A program made the translations under genes and the position numbers. Below, piece by piece: positions 1-8,320 of a stretch of 53,867 nt of DNA. This DNA is from Komagataeibacter sp. FXV3 (GTDB taxonomy: Bacteria > Pseudomonadota > Alphaproteobacteria > Acetobacterales > Acetobacteraceae). The DNA lies in contig NZ_VWPI01000058.1 in assembly GCF_015155755.1 (NCBI RefSeq), forward strand, positions 1 to 53,867, given 5' to 3'. How positions within the stretch are numbered: position 1 is the stretch's first letter; the number at the start of each line of letters is the position of its first letter. A model generated the notes under the pieces. The model saw only the letters and a list, made by a program, of their open reading frames with translations, made no database searches and was not told the DNA's origin.

Positions 1-1311
1 ATCCCCCCCCGCCCCGAACCCGGTGAACGGGTCGGGCTGGCGCTGTGCTTTGCTTTCCTGCTGTGGGCCAACTGGGTCACGCCGCTATGGGCGGATGATT
101 ACTGCCGCACCATGCCGTTCAACCCCACCACCATCGTGCGGATTGTCTGGGGCAATTACAATTTCTGGACGGGACGGTGGTTCACCACGCTGGTGACCTT
201 TTTCGTGCTGGACCTGCGTCCCTATGGGTCACTTGCGGCCTTTGCGGTGGTGAATGCGGGCATTTTCACCTTTCTGGTCCGTGTCGTGGTGCATATGTGT
301 CGTGCGGCGGCGGGCCAGCCCGCCCCTGCCCGCTGGCGGGACGGGGTAGCGCAGTACCTGCTTGTGTTCCTCATGCTATGGTGGCTGCCGCGCACCATTG
401 GCGAGGTCGCGTTGTGGAAAACCGGGGCCATTGGCTATCTGTGGCCTGTCGCGGGGGAAACGTGGCTGCTGTCGCGCATCCTGTCGCGCCGCACGGACAT
501 GAACATGGCGCAGCATGTCGCCACTTTCCTGATCGCCACGTTCCTTGAACCGCTTTCGCTGCTGCTGACACTGGTGCTGGCAGGGGACGCGGCGCGGGCG
601 TGGAAGCGGGGCCAACGCGCGCCATGGCCACTGCTGTGCAGCCATGGGCTGGGCACGCTGATGCTGGGGATCGCGCCGGGCAACTATGTGCGCATGCGCA
701 CCATGACGCCCAGTCCGGTCATGGACCGGCTGGATGGGCTGCTGGGCAATCTTGGCAGCCTGTTTGACCCGTTCTGGCTGCCATTTGTGGCGGTGATCGG
801 TATCGGCCTGTTCCTGGGCCGGCGGCAGGCGCTGTTTCCCGCCAGCCTGCGCGCGGGGCACGGGATATGGTTTGTCGGGCTGGCGCTGGCCTATATGGCG
901 CTGCTGATCATGTTCCCACGTGAAGCCCTGGCCGCGCGGGTGTCCTTTCCCGCCAGCGTGCTGCTGGTGTGCTACCTGACCTGCCTGCTGTTTACCTGTC
1001 CCGTCGGGCCGGTTTTCAGTCGGGTCGTGGCGTCGGGCTGTGCCGGGCTGGCTGTCATGCATATGGCCATTGTGGTGCCCGATTTTGTGCGTCTGGCGCG
1101 CATAAGCCACGACCGGGTGGCCAGCACCCGCGAACAGGTGGCGCGTGACCAGCCGGTTGTCCTGCCCCGCGTCACGATGGGGCCACGGCACAAACTGCTT
1201 TATGTGCGCAAGGACATTATTTTCGTGGGTATCAACCCCGACCCGCACAACATGCTGACCATGTGTTTCGCGCAGGCCATGGGGGCATCATCCGTCCGGT
1301 CCGTGCCATGA
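1..1311 (+). CDS. DUF6056-like polytopic membrane protein (5' end outside window)
   Basis: The reading frame is open from the first base of the window, so the N-terminus is missing and about 436 codons are visible. The first visible segment is a hydrophobic helix followed by ADDYCR, then a WTGRW motif near the first internal methionine at 112. Some ten hydrophobic segments follow, and the C-terminal ~70 residues are polar. The acidic DDY motif after the first helix and the many helices fit the DUF6056 / glucosyltransferase-GtrII-like membrane families, which are thought to modify surface polysaccharide using lipid-linked sugars. That role is inferred from family resemblance. The gene ends just before a copy of the 3'-end repeat. 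Confidence 0.65.
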   Translation: MPPRPEPGERVGLALCFAFLLWANWVTPLWADDYCRTMPFNPTTIVRIVWGNYNFWTGRWFTTLVTFFVLDLRPYGSLAAFAVVNAGIFTFLVRVVVHMCRAAAGQPAPARWRDGVAQYLLVFLMLWWLPRTIGEVALWKTGAIGYLWPVAGETWLLSRILSRRTDMNMAQHVATFLIATFLEPLSLLLTLVLAGDAARAWKRGQRAPWPLLCSHGLGTLMLGIAPGNYVRMRTMTPSPVMDRLDGLLGNLGSLFDPFWLPFVAVIGIGLFLGRRQALFPASLRAGHGIWFVGLALAYMALLIMFPREALAARVSFPASVLLVCYLTCLLFTCPVGPVFSRVVASGCAGLAVMHMAIVVPDFVRLARISHDRVASTREQVARDQPVVLPRVTMGPRHKLLYVRKDIIFVGINPDPHNMLTMCFAQAMGASSVRSVP

Positions 1312-1327
1312 CGGATGATAAAAGGTG

Positions 1328-1410
1328 ATAAAAGTCTTCGGGTGCCGCCTTTTTTCAAAAAAGGCGGCGTTTGCCAAAGCCTTTGGAAAAAAAGCTTCAC
1401 CAAAAACTTT
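1328..1410 (+). repeat. 3'-end two-palindrome element, copy 1
   Basis: First of the dispersed elements. Read in the direction of the preceding gene it starts AAAAGTCTTCGGGTGCC. It then has a palindrome with arms GCCGCCTTTTTT and AAAAAAGGCGGC, and a second, imperfect palindrome around AAAGCCTTTGG and AAAGCTTCACC, and it ends CAAAAACTTT. It lies 16 nt after the stop of the DUF6056-like gene. The next gene (1423-1719) points back towards it. Confidence 0.85.
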
Positions 1411-1422
1411 TACTTTGACCTC

Positions 1423-1719
1423 TTACTGACCACCGTTACCGGGCGGCGGCGCGGACTGCGCGCCCCCTTCGGGCGGGCCATTTTCGGGCGGCTGCTGCTG
1501 GTTTTCACGCGCTTCCTTGCGCGCATGGTGGCGTCGCGCCATGCCTGCGGCACAACCGGCCGCCGCCCCGCCCTTGCCATGGCCACTGCCAACGAAATGC
1601 CCCGCCACGCCACCGGCGACGGCCCCCTTTACGCAGCCCCCCGGTTCCGCCTGCGCCGCAAGCGGCAGGGCGAGGACAGTCGTGGTGGCAAGGGCCAATG
1701 CGGTACGCCTGAAAAACAT
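1423..1719 (-). CDS. Small exported glycine-rich protein
   Basis: 98 residues. The N-terminus MFFRRTALALATTTVLALPL followed by AQA is a clear Sec signal peptide, with cleavage expected near residue 24. The mature part has a glycine-zipper-like stretch (GAVAGGVAGHFVGSGHGKGG) and a low-complexity, Pro/Asn/Gln-rich tail. Two cysteines (in GGCVKG and AGCAAG) could form a disulfide. Glycine-zipper proteins often associate with the outer membrane, but no specific function can be assigned. The gene is monocistronic and convergent with the preceding membrane-protein gene. Confidence 0.7.
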   Translation of the reverse strand: MFFRRTALALATTTVLALPLAAQAEPGGCVKGAVAGGVAGHFVGSGHGKGGAAAGCAAGMARRHHARKEARENQQQPPENGPPEGGAQSAPPPGNGGQ

Positions 1720-1901
1720 ATCTTATCCCATCAAATTGGTGTTGAAGCCTTTCAACGGTGGATACTGTCCGGGGTTCCCCCGTTTCGTTCCGGCACGGTT
1801 TCAAGGGGTATCAGGGAACGGCAGTCATGCAGGGGCAATGGTTGCCAGCCACCGTGGCATCTTTCATCCTCTGCCCATCAACCCAACGGGAGACTGCCGA
1901 C

Positions 1902-2090
1902 ATGGCCAAAGAACCGACAGACGTCATCCACGCCGCCCTGATCCACGCCGCCGCCACCCTGACGGCCGCGAAAAAGGACGTGATGGAAAAGGCTTCCCCT
2001 GACGAGGTGAAGAAGCATTTCAAGACCTTCCTTCACACGCTGGAAGAAGGCTGGCGCGAGCATGAGGCAGGCGATCACCACCATTCCTGA
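1902..2090 (+). CDS. Small acidic/basic helical protein, unknown function
   Basis: 62 residues starting MAKEPTDVIHAALIHAAATL. The start at 1902 is chosen because a purine-rich CGGGAGA lies about 9 nt upstream and the coding-like sequence begins there. The frame is open further upstream to 1758, but that part looks non-coding. The protein is predicted mostly alpha-helical with alternating charge and a His-rich end (GDHHHS). It has no signal peptide. An intrinsic terminator follows immediately, which supports it being a real transcript. Family not recognised. Confidence 0.65.
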   Translation: MAKEPTDVIHAALIHAAATLTAAKKDVMEKASPDEVKKHFKTFLHTLEEGWREHEAGDHHHS

Positions 2091-2110
2091 TCGCAGGGCA
2101 TGAATGCACG

Positions 2111-2150
2111 AAAGGGGGGCGGTACCATCTGGCACCGCCCCCCTTTTTTT
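2111..2150 (+). terminator. Rho-independent terminator after the 62-residue protein
   Basis: Stem arms AAAGGGGGGCGGT and ACCGCCCCCCTTT surround a short loop and are followed by a run of seven T. It lies 21 nt after the stop of the gene at 1902-2090 and is a textbook intrinsic terminator. Confidence 0.85.
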
Positions 2151-2217
2151 CATGTTTCCCGGACGGACCGGGGCCATGCACGCGCTGGTATCCCCGCAAA
2201 ATGTCCGGCAACCATAT

Positions 2218-2303
2218 GAAAGTTTCTGGTGAAGCTTTTTTCAGGAAGCTTCAGAAAACGCCGCTTTTTTAAAAAAGGCGATACCCAAAAAATTTCCTGT
2301 TTT
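2218..2303 (-). repeat. 3'-end two-palindrome element, copy 2
   Basis: Same element as at 1328-1410 but reversed. The AAGCTTTTTTCAGGAAGCTT palindrome comes first, then a slightly mutated CCGCTTTTTTAAAAAAGGCG palindrome. Its gene-proximal end lies 18 nt from the stop codon of the minus-strand gene at 2322-2618, so the polarity relative to the gene matches copy 1. The sequence has drifted more than the other full copies. Confidence 0.8.
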
Positions 2304-2321
2304 ATCAGTATATTATTCCAA

Positions 2322-2618
2322 TCAGCGATGCCCTGTGAAGAACTGGCTCATGTCGCCCTTGGTATCATGGCCCCACTTGTCCAGCTTCTTGCCGGTCCGG
2401 TTGCCCCAGTCCTTGGCATTGTCGGTCTTTTCCGCCGCCTTTTCGTGTGCTTCATGGGCCTTTTCACGGGTTTCCGCGCTGGTTTCGTGTGACTTCAGGC
2501 GTACTTCACATTCCGCATGATCCGTAACGCCGTCACAGGCATCCGCCAATGCCGGGGCCAGGGTTGCCACGTTCAGTCCGGTTGCGCACAGCCCTGCCAG
2601 AATCAGCGTCTTTTTCAT
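2322..2618 (-). CDS. Small exported charged helical protein
   Basis: 98 residues from the start at 2618, chosen because MKKTLILAGLCATGLNVATL begins a signal peptide ending near ALA|DACDG and an AGGTAAGGT ribosome site precedes it. Mature part: two cysteines near its start, then a long stretch rich in Glu, Lys, Ala and His (ETREKAHEAHEKAAEK) that should form one amphipathic helix. It resembles small periplasmic or envelope stress proteins in composition only. Function unknown. Confidence 0.7.
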   Translation of the reverse strand: MKKTLILAGLCATGLNVATLAPALADACDGVTDHAECEVRLKSHETSAETREKAHEAHEKAAEKTDNAKDWGNRTGKKLDKWGHDTKGDMSQFFTGHR

Positions 2619-2722
2619 GATTACCTTACCTGTCCTAAATGGTTTGTCAGATGCGGGCACGGACGCACCGGACGTCCATGCCGTGTCTGTATGCCAAACG
2701 CACCCGGCAACGCGGAGTTGCC

Positions 2723-3757
2723 TTACGCCCCGTTGCGGAAATCCAGCACCACGCGCCCCTGCACCCGGCCGTGCTCCAGATTGTCGAAAATGGTGTTGAT
2801 GTTTTCCAGCCTGTCGGGGCTGACCACCGTCGTGACCTTGCCATCGGTAAAGAAGGACATGGCTTCGATCATGTCCAGCCGCGTGCCGACAATGGACCCG
2901 CGCACGGTCGTGCCGTTCATGACCATGTCAAAGATGGACAGCGGGAAGTCACCGGGCGGCAGGCCGTTCAGCACCACCGTGCCGCCACGCCGTGCGTACC
3001 CCACCGCCTGGCTGAACGCCTTGTCCGACACGGCGGTGACCAGCACGCCATGCGTGCCGCCCGTCTGTTCACGGATATACGCGACGGGATCCTGCTTCAG
3101 CGCATTGACGGTCACGCGCGCGCCCAGCCTGCGGGCTTCCGCCAGCTTTTCATCGCTGATATCCACCGCCGCAACATTCAGGCCCATGGCCACGGCGTAC
3201 TGGATGGCCATCTGCCCCAGCCCCCCCGCGCCGGAAATGGCGACCCATTCCCCGGCCCGGGTATCGGTCATCTTCAGGCCCTTGTACACCGTCAGCCCCG
3301 CGCACAGCACGGGCGCCGTCTTGATCGGGTCGATGTCCTTGGGCAGGTGGGCGACGTAATTGGGATCGGCCACCACGTATTCGGCAAAGCAGCCATTGAC
3401 GGAATAGCCTGTGTCCTCCTGCTTTTCACACAGGGTCTCCCACCCGCCCAGGCAGTGTTCGCAATGCCCGCAGGCCGAATACAGCCACGGCACGCCTACC
3501 ACGTCGCCGGTCTTGATCCAGTTGACGTTGCTGCCGACCTCGACCACATGGCCGATCCCCTCATGCCCCGGAATGAACGGGGGCCTGGGCTTGGTGGGCC
3601 AGTCGCCACGGGCGGCATGCAGGTCGGTATGGCAGACGCCGCAGGCATCGACCTTGACCAGGATCTGGTTGGCGTTGATCTGCGGAATGTCCAGTTCCTC
3701 GATCGTCAGCGGCTTGCCGAATTCCCGTACAACCGCAGCCTTCATCTTTCCAGCCAT
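2723..3757 (-). CDS. adhP: Zinc-dependent alcohol dehydrogenase (AdhP-like)
   Basis: 344 residues, the usual length for class AdhP (propanol-preferring, NAD(P)-dependent) dehydrogenases, which interconvert primary alcohols and aldehydes in the cytoplasm. Catalytic zinc ligands are visible as C42 and H43 in CGVCHTDLH and H64 in GHEGIG. Structural zinc ligands are C96, C99, C102 and C110. The Rossmann motif GAGGLGQMAIQYA is near residue 175. In acetic acid bacteria most ethanol oxidation is by periplasmic PQQ enzymes, so this enzyme is likely to act on cytoplasmic aldehydes or alcohols (inference). An in-frame ATG four codons downstream (MKAAVV) is an alternative start. Transcribed alone, downstream of the sseA-metC pair. 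Confidence 0.93.
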   Translation of the reverse strand: MAGKMKAAVVREFGKPLTIEELDIPQINANQILVKVDACGVCHTDLHAARGDWPTKPRPPFIPGHEGIGHVVEVGSNVNWIKTGDVVGVPWLYSACGHCEHCLGGWETLCEKQEDTGYSVNGCFAEYVVADPNYVAHLPKDIDPIKTAPVLCAGLTVYKGLKMTDTRAGEWVAISGAGGLGQMAIQYAVAMGLNVAAVDISDEKLAEARRLGARVTVNALKQDPVAYIREQTGGTHGVLVTAVSDKAFSQAVGYARRGGTVVLNGLPPGDFPLSIFDMVMNGTTVRGSIVGTRLDMIEAMSFFTDGKVTTVVSPDRLENINTIFDNLEHGRVQGRVVLDFRNGA

Positions 3758-3811
3758 CTTGCACCTTCCGTTCCGATGTCATGGCCCCGGCCATGGAGCC
3801 ACCATTCCTGC

Positions 3812-3846
3812 GCCCCCCGCCCGGCCGGCATGGCCGGGCGGGGGGC
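3812..3846 (-). terminator. Strong GC hairpin after metC
   Basis: Perfect 15-bp inverted repeat (GCCCCCCGCCCGGCC with its complement, 5-nt loop) between the metC stop and the adh start. There is no T run after it on either strand, so it may be a processing or pausing structure, or an unusual terminator, separating metC from adh. Confidence 0.5.
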
Positions 3847-3899
3847 ATCATGTGTGGGCCAAGTGTCCCATCCCTGCCCCGTCGCAACCTTGATCTACG

Positions 3900-5159
3900 T
3901 CAGCCGGTCCCCCGCCCTGCGCGGGCGGCAGACATGCCATCCAGACCACGCGCCAGATCGGCCACCAGCAATGTGCCCGCCTCCAGCCCCACATGCAGCC
4001 TGCAGGCCGGCCCCGCACCGGTAACCGACGGGCAGGAACGCGAGATCCCGCCCGTGGTGGGCAGCACAAGGCTTTCGTACCCGCCCCATGACGCGCCAAT
4101 GCCGAAATGCTGCAGGCCATCAATCATGGCGGTCAGGTCCGCCTGCGTGAAGCCCGCGTCAAACACCACGCCGAACAGCGAGGACGCGCCACTGAAATCC
4201 CGCGCCCAGTATTCATGCCCCGGGCAGGACGGCAGGGCGGGATGCAGCACGCGATGCACCTCGGGCCGGGACTGCAGCCACAGCGCCACCCCCAGCGCGG
4301 TGGCCGCCTGGCGTTCCAGCCGCGCGCCCATGGTGCGCAGCCCGCGCAGGGTCAGCCAGCAGTCATCCGGCCCCGCCGTCTGCCCCGCCTGTATCGCCGT
4401 GTCGCGCAATGGCCGCCAGTGCGCATCCGACGCCACCGTGACCGCGCCGATGATGGTGTCGGAATGGCCCGCCGCGTATTTGGTCAGCGCCTGCACCGAG
4501 ACATGCGCCCCATGCGCGAACGGGTTGAACAGGCCGATGCCCCATGTGTTGTCCACCACCAGCGTGGCCCCCGCGCGGGCGGCAAGGCGGCCGAGCATGG
4601 GCACATCCTGCACCTCGAACGAATGGCTGCCGGGGCTTTCGGCAAAGATCAGGCGGGTATTGGGCTGCACCAGCGCCTGCAGTTCATCCTCGCCCGCCAT
4701 GGGCGGGAAGTAGGTGACCTCCACGCCAAAGCGCCGCAGCACCCTGTCGGCAAAGCGCCGGGTGGGACCATAGACGGAATCGGACAGCAGGCAGTGATCC
4801 CCCGCCTGCAGGTAGGCCAGCAGCGGCAGCGTGCAGGCCGCAAGCCCCGATGGCACGACCTGCGCCTGGGTGCCGCCCTCGATTTCGGCAATGACCGCTT
4901 CCAGCCTGTGCTGGATGGGCGTGCCCATGGCGCCGTAAATCAGTTCCGGCCCGTAGCGGCCATGCCCGGCGCGGTCCATGGCCTCCAGACTGGAAAACAG
5001 CACGGTGGACCCGCGCCCGGCGGCGGGATTGACGAATACGCCCCTGTCGCCTTCGGGCGCATCACGCCCCATCTGGACAAGCCGCGTGGACATGTCGCGC
5101 CAGCCGCGCACGACGCGTTCAAGCAGGTCAGGCGGCACCAGCGCCATGGGATCGGTCAT
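3900..5159 (-). CDS. metC: Cystathionine beta-lyase
   Basis: 419 residues from the ATG at 5159. PLP-dependent enzyme of the Cys/Met metabolism family that cleaves cystathionine to homocysteine, ammonia and pyruvate, or a close relative acting on cysteine-type substrates. Visible: substrate/PLP region YGAMGTPIQHRLE near residue 75, DNTWGIGLFNP near 203, and the Schiff-base lysine K227 in ALTKYAAGHSD. The start is set at 5159 rather than further upstream because AAGGGCGGA lies just ahead and it places metC 11 nt after the sseA stop. Operon with the upstream sulfurtransferase suggests sulfur amino acid turnover. The C-terminal ~15 residues are Ala/Gly/Arg rich and atypical. Confidence 0.9.
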   Translation of the reverse strand: MTDPMALVPPDLLERVVRGWRDMSTRLVQMGRDAPEGDRGVFVNPAAGRGSTVLFSSLEAMDRAGHGRYGPELIYGAMGTPIQHRLEAVIAEIEGGTQAQVVPSGLAACTLPLLAYLQAGDHCLLSDSVYGPTRRFADRVLRRFGVEVTYFPPMAGEDELQALVQPNTRLIFAESPGSHSFEVQDVPMLGRLAARAGATLVVDNTWGIGLFNPFAHGAHVSVQALTKYAAGHSDTIIGAVTVASDAHWRPLRDTAIQAGQTAGPDDCWLTLRGLRTMGARLERQAATALGVALWLQSRPEVHRVLHPALPSCPGHEYWARDFSGASSLFGVVFDAGFTQADLTAMIDGLQHFGIGASWGGYESLVLPTTGGISRSCPSVTGAGPACRLHVGLEAGTLLVADLARGLDGMSAARAGRGTG

Positions 5160-5170
5160 GTCGTCCGCCC

Positions 5171-6019
5171 TTACGCGCCGCACACGATGGGCGAATCAGG
5201 CGTGGACGCCCATTCCGCCCATGACCCGTCATAGACCGCGGGTTCCCCCGCGCCGGCCCCGATACTGACCAGCGCGAGCGCGATCATGCACGCGGTCATG
5301 CCGCTGCCGCATGAACATGTCACGGCCGTGCCGTCGGTCACGCCAAGGCTGGCGAATTTTTCCTTCAGCGCGTCAACCGGCAGGAAGCGGCCATTGTCAT
5401 CCAGCAGTTCGGTATAGGGCAGGCTGCGCGCGCCGGGCATGTGGCCGGATTCGATCCCGGCGCGGGGTTCGGGGTCGCGGCCTTCGAACCGGCCCCGGCT
5501 GCGCGCATCCAGGATCAGCCCCGGCAGGCGGCCCTGCACGATATCCAGCACGTCGCCCGTCCCATGTAGCCGACCGTAGCGCGGGCGGCTGACAAACGGC
5601 GCGGGGGCGGCAAGGTCCGGGCCGCTTTCCAGTGGCAGGCCAGCACTTTTCCACGCGGCCAGCCCGCCTTCAAGCACCTGCACCCGTTCATGGCCGAACA
5701 GGCGCGTCAGCCACCATGCGCGCGCGGCACATGCCATGCCGTCCTGGTCATAGAAAACGATGTGTTTCGTGTTCGCCATGCCGCGTTCGGTCGCAAGGCG
5801 GGCGAAGCGGGCCTGACCGGGGATGGTGTGCGGCAGGGGGGAATCCGGGTCGGAGAACGTGTCGATGTCAAACCGCACGGCACCGGCGATATGGGCATTG
5901 GCAAAACGCTGCTGCGGGTCGAAGGCCTGTCCCGGCAGCGCCATGGAGGCATCAAGCACAAGGATGTCGCCATGCTGGATGGCCTGTGCCAGGTCGGTGG
6001 CTGAAATCAGCGGATGCAT
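5171..6019 (-). CDS. sseA: 3-mercaptopyruvate / thiosulfate sulfurtransferase
   Basis: 282 residues with two rhodanese domains (about 5-130 and 150-280). The catalytic loop CGSGMTAC places the persulfide cysteine at C237. This six-residue loop form is typical of 3-mercaptopyruvate sulfurtransferases rather than thiosulfate-specific rhodaneses. The enzyme transfers sulfur from 3-mercaptopyruvate to thiols or cyanide. First gene of the sseA-metC pair, with only 11 nt between them. It is divergent from the permease gene at 6138, so their promoters share a 118-nt intergenic region. Confidence 0.9.
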   Translation of the reverse strand: MHPLISATDLAQAIQHGDILVLDASMALPGQAFDPQQRFANAHIAGAVRFDIDTFSDPDSPLPHTIPGQARFARLATERGMANTKHIVFYDQDGMACAARAWWLTRLFGHERVQVLEGGLAAWKSAGLPLESGPDLAAPAPFVSRPRYGRLHGTGDVLDIVQGRLPGLILDARSRGRFEGRDPEPRAGIESGHMPGARSLPYTELLDDNGRFLPVDALKEKFASLGVTDGTAVTCSCGSGMTACMIALALVSIGAGAGEPAVYDGSWAEWASTPDSPIVCGA

Positions 6020-6137
6020 ACCTTCTCCCGGTGTTTAGGAATTGCGTGTCGCACAATAAGGTGCAGCATACGGCAAGGGAACGAAAGTCCTGAACATTTG
6101 TCTTTCGTTTAATGGCAGGAGGGGATAGGCCACCGTT

Positions 6138-7214
6138 ATGGTCGAACGTATCATGATGGGACTGATGCTGGGGGGGATCGCATTCGGCTGCGTCCTGATC
6201 CTGTATCCGTTCATGACCGCCCTGCTGTGGGCTGCGATCCTGACCTTTTCCACGTGGCCGGTGTTCATGCGGCTGCGGCGGCACATGTCGCTGCTGCCCG
6301 CGGCCCTGATCATGACGGTGCTGTGCGCGCTGGTGCTGGTGGTGCCGCTGGCCGCCGTGGTATCCAACGGCATTGCCGATGTCCCGGCGACACTGCAGTA
6401 CATGGTGGACGCGGTGGGTACGCTGCACCTGCCGCCACTGCCCGCGCGCATTGCGCATATTCCGCATTTCGGCCCTGAAATTGTTGAAAAATGGCAGAAA
6501 TGGTCGGTTGATATCGGCAGCATAGACCAGATCGTGCGCCCCTATGCCGGGCGCATCGGGCAATCGATCCTGACCGGCATGATGCAGCTGGCCAGCGGGC
6601 TGGCGCACCTGGCCATGGCGCTGTTCATTTCCTTTTTCTTCTGGCTGGGCGGGGATGCGCTGGGGGATACCTTTGTCGCCGTGGTGCGCAGGATCGCGGG
6701 CGTGTACGCCGACCGGATCCTGCGCATCGTGGGCCGGACCATACGTGGCACGGTGTACGGCATTCTTGGCACCGCCATCATCCAGGGCATCCTGACCAGC
6801 ATCGGTTTCGCCATCGCGGGTATTTCCAGCCCCGTGCTGCTGGGGGCTGTCACCGCCTTTGTCGCGGTGCTGCCGATCGGCGCGCCGCTGATCTGGATTC
6901 CCGCCGCCGTGTTCCTGCTGCTGACCCATCATCCGGGCTGGGGCATTTTCCTGCTGCTGTATGGCACGATCATCGTATCGGGGGCGGACCATGTCATCCG
7001 GCCCATGTTCATCGCGCGCGGGGCGCAGATGCCCTACCTGCTGACGGTGCTGGGCGTGCTGGGGGGCGTGCTGACCTTCGGGGGCCTGGGCATTTTCCTT
7101 GGGCCCGTGCTGATTGGCGTGGGCTATACCCTGACTGCCGAATTCGCTGCCGGTGATCCCCGGTCCAAAGACCCCATTCCTGATGAGATACGCGAGCCGT
7201 TTATCGAACCATGA
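6138..7214 (+). CDS. AI-2E family transporter (PerM/TqsA-like permease)
   Basis: 358 residues with paired hydrophobic helices at the N-terminus (about 10-80), a soluble linker (about 90-150), and a C-terminal bundle with the conserved stretch GAVTAFVAVLPIGAPLIWIP and later GGVLTFGGLGIFLGPVL. This is the layout of the AI-2E exporter/UPF0118 family. Members have been linked to autoinducer or ion efflux, but most have unknown substrates. The end overlaps the start of the next gene by ATGA, so the two are translationally coupled. Confidence 0.88.
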   Translation: MVERIMMGLMLGGIAFGCVLILYPFMTALLWAAILTFSTWPVFMRLRRHMSLLPAALIMTVLCALVLVVPLAAVVSNGIADVPATLQYMVDAVGTLHLPPLPARIAHIPHFGPEIVEKWQKWSVDIGSIDQIVRPYAGRIGQSILTGMMQLASGLAHLAMALFISFFFWLGGDALGDTFVAVVRRIAGVYADRILRIVGRTIRGTVYGILGTAIIQGILTSIGFAIAGISSPVLLGAVTAFVAVLPIGAPLIWIPAAVFLLLTHHPGWGIFLLLYGTIIVSGADHVIRPMFIARGAQMPYLLTVLGVLGGVLTFGGLGIFLGPVLIGVGYTLTAEFAAGDPRSKDPIPDEIREPFIEP

Positions 7215-7909
7215 CCCTAGCGCGCCCCTACCTTCGCCTGCCCTCCATCCAGCCCCGGCACGGCACCCCGCCACAGATGGACCTGACCCCGCCCGAGCGT
7301 GAGGGCGAGGCGATCAAGATCGTCAGCTGGAACCTGCTGCGCCGCATCGGGGCGACGGTGCGCGACGTGATCGACCTGATCCGCACCGAACGGCCCGACC
7401 TCATGCTGATGCAGGAAGCGACGGTGGAAATCGACACCCTGCCCACGCTGATCGGCGGGCATTACGCACGCTCCCCCCTGCCCGGCCGCATACACGGGCT
7501 GGCATGCTGGAGCCCGTGGCCCTACCGCCGCCAGCCGCTGACCTGTACCCTGCCCGCGGGCACGCTGATCCGCCGCGTGGCCCAGATTGTCGATTGCGGA
7601 ACGGTGACGGTGGCCAATGTCCACCTTTCGCACGGGCAGCTGCTCAACCGCAGGCAGTTGCGCCGCGTCGTGCAGATCCTGCCGCATCAGGCCGCCATCC
7701 TGGGCGATTTCAACCAGGTCGGTCCCGCCCTGATCCGGCATTTCCATGACGTGGGGCCACGCGAACCGACGCACCGCATGGCCGACATGCTGCCCATCCG
7801 GCTGGACCGCTGCCTTGTGCGCGGCCTGACCTGTGTCGAACGCCACGTGATCGAGAATTACGCATCCGACCACCGCCCCATTTCCGTCCTGCTCAGACCC
7901 ATGCGCTGA
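7211..7909 (+). CDS. Endonuclease/exonuclease/phosphatase (EEP) family protein
   Basis: 232 residues of the DNase I-like metal-dependent phosphoesterase fold. Visible motifs in order: VSWNLLRR (metal/Asn motif, near 37), MQEA (metal-binding Glu, near 65), GDFNQVGP near 163 and ASDHRPISVLL near the C-terminus with the catalytic Asp-His pair. There is no signal peptide, so it is probably cytoplasmic. The substrate could be nucleic acid, phospholipid or another phosphodiester. It starts inside the stop codon of the upstream permease gene. Confidence 0.87.
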   Translation: MTLARPYLRLPSIQPRHGTPPQMDLTPPEREGEAIKIVSWNLLRRIGATVRDVIDLIRTERPDLMLMQEATVEIDTLPTLIGGHYARSPLPGRIHGLACWSPWPYRRQPLTCTLPAGTLIRRVAQIVDCGTVTVANVHLSHGQLLNRRQLRRVVQILPHQAAILGDFNQVGPALIRHFHDVGPREPTHRMADMLPIRLDRCLVRGLTCVERHVIENYASDHRPISVLLRPMR

Positions 7910-7918
7910 CCCTGCCGG

Positions 7919-8320
7919 TCAGAACAGCCGCCCATGCGCCGGTATGTCGGGCCTGCGGGCATGGCAGTCGCGGCATTCATGCACCGGTCCTGCCTGCCGT
8001 CCCTGCTGCTGCAGGTTCAGGTGGCAGCCTTCGCACAGTTCATGGAACTGGTCACGGATGATGGGGGCCAGTTGCGGCGTTTCCTTGTGGCAGGCAATGC
8101 AGGTGCGGTGTGTTGCCGGCGTTACCACCGGCCTTAGGAAATCATGGTGGCAGGTGACGCAGTTATAGCCACCATGCGCGCGGTGGTGGAACACAAGGGG
8201 AATGTCCTGCCCCGTTGCGACCGTCATCCGGTGCCCTGCCACCAGCAGGGCGAACAGGCCCGCAAGCCCGACAACCGTCAGCACGGGCGCCATCGCGCGC
8301 CGCAGGGTTAATGCCGCCAT
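7919..8320 (-). CDS. Membrane-anchored tetraheme cytochrome c
   Basis: 133 residues. One N-terminal hydrophobic segment (about 10-30) acts as signal anchor, followed by a small periplasmic domain with four heme c sites: CVTCH, CIACH, CEGCH and CRDCH (roughly residues 54, 74, 96 and 116). Additional histidines (FHHRAHGG, HHDF, THRTC, FHELC) could be distal ligands, giving a bis-His cytochrome c3/NapC-NrfH-like electron carrier. The start at 8320 overlaps the end of the upstream cytochrome b-like gene by 13 nt, so the two are very likely co-translated as an electron-transfer module. Confidence 0.85.
   Translation of the reverse strand: MAALTLRRAMAPVLTVVGLAGLFALLVAGHRMTVATGQDIPLVFHHRAHGGYNCVTCHHDFLRPVVTPATHRTCIACHKETPQLAPIIRDQFHELCEGCHLNLQQQGRQAGPVHECRDCHARRPDIPAHGRLF

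Noticed and set aside
2639-4024. 461-codon open frame on the plus strand
   Set aside because: It is antisense to adhP and runs on into the 3' end of metC, is full of His/Arg/Gln low-complexity sequence, and arises from GC-rich codon bias. The minus-strand genes have clear domain matches.
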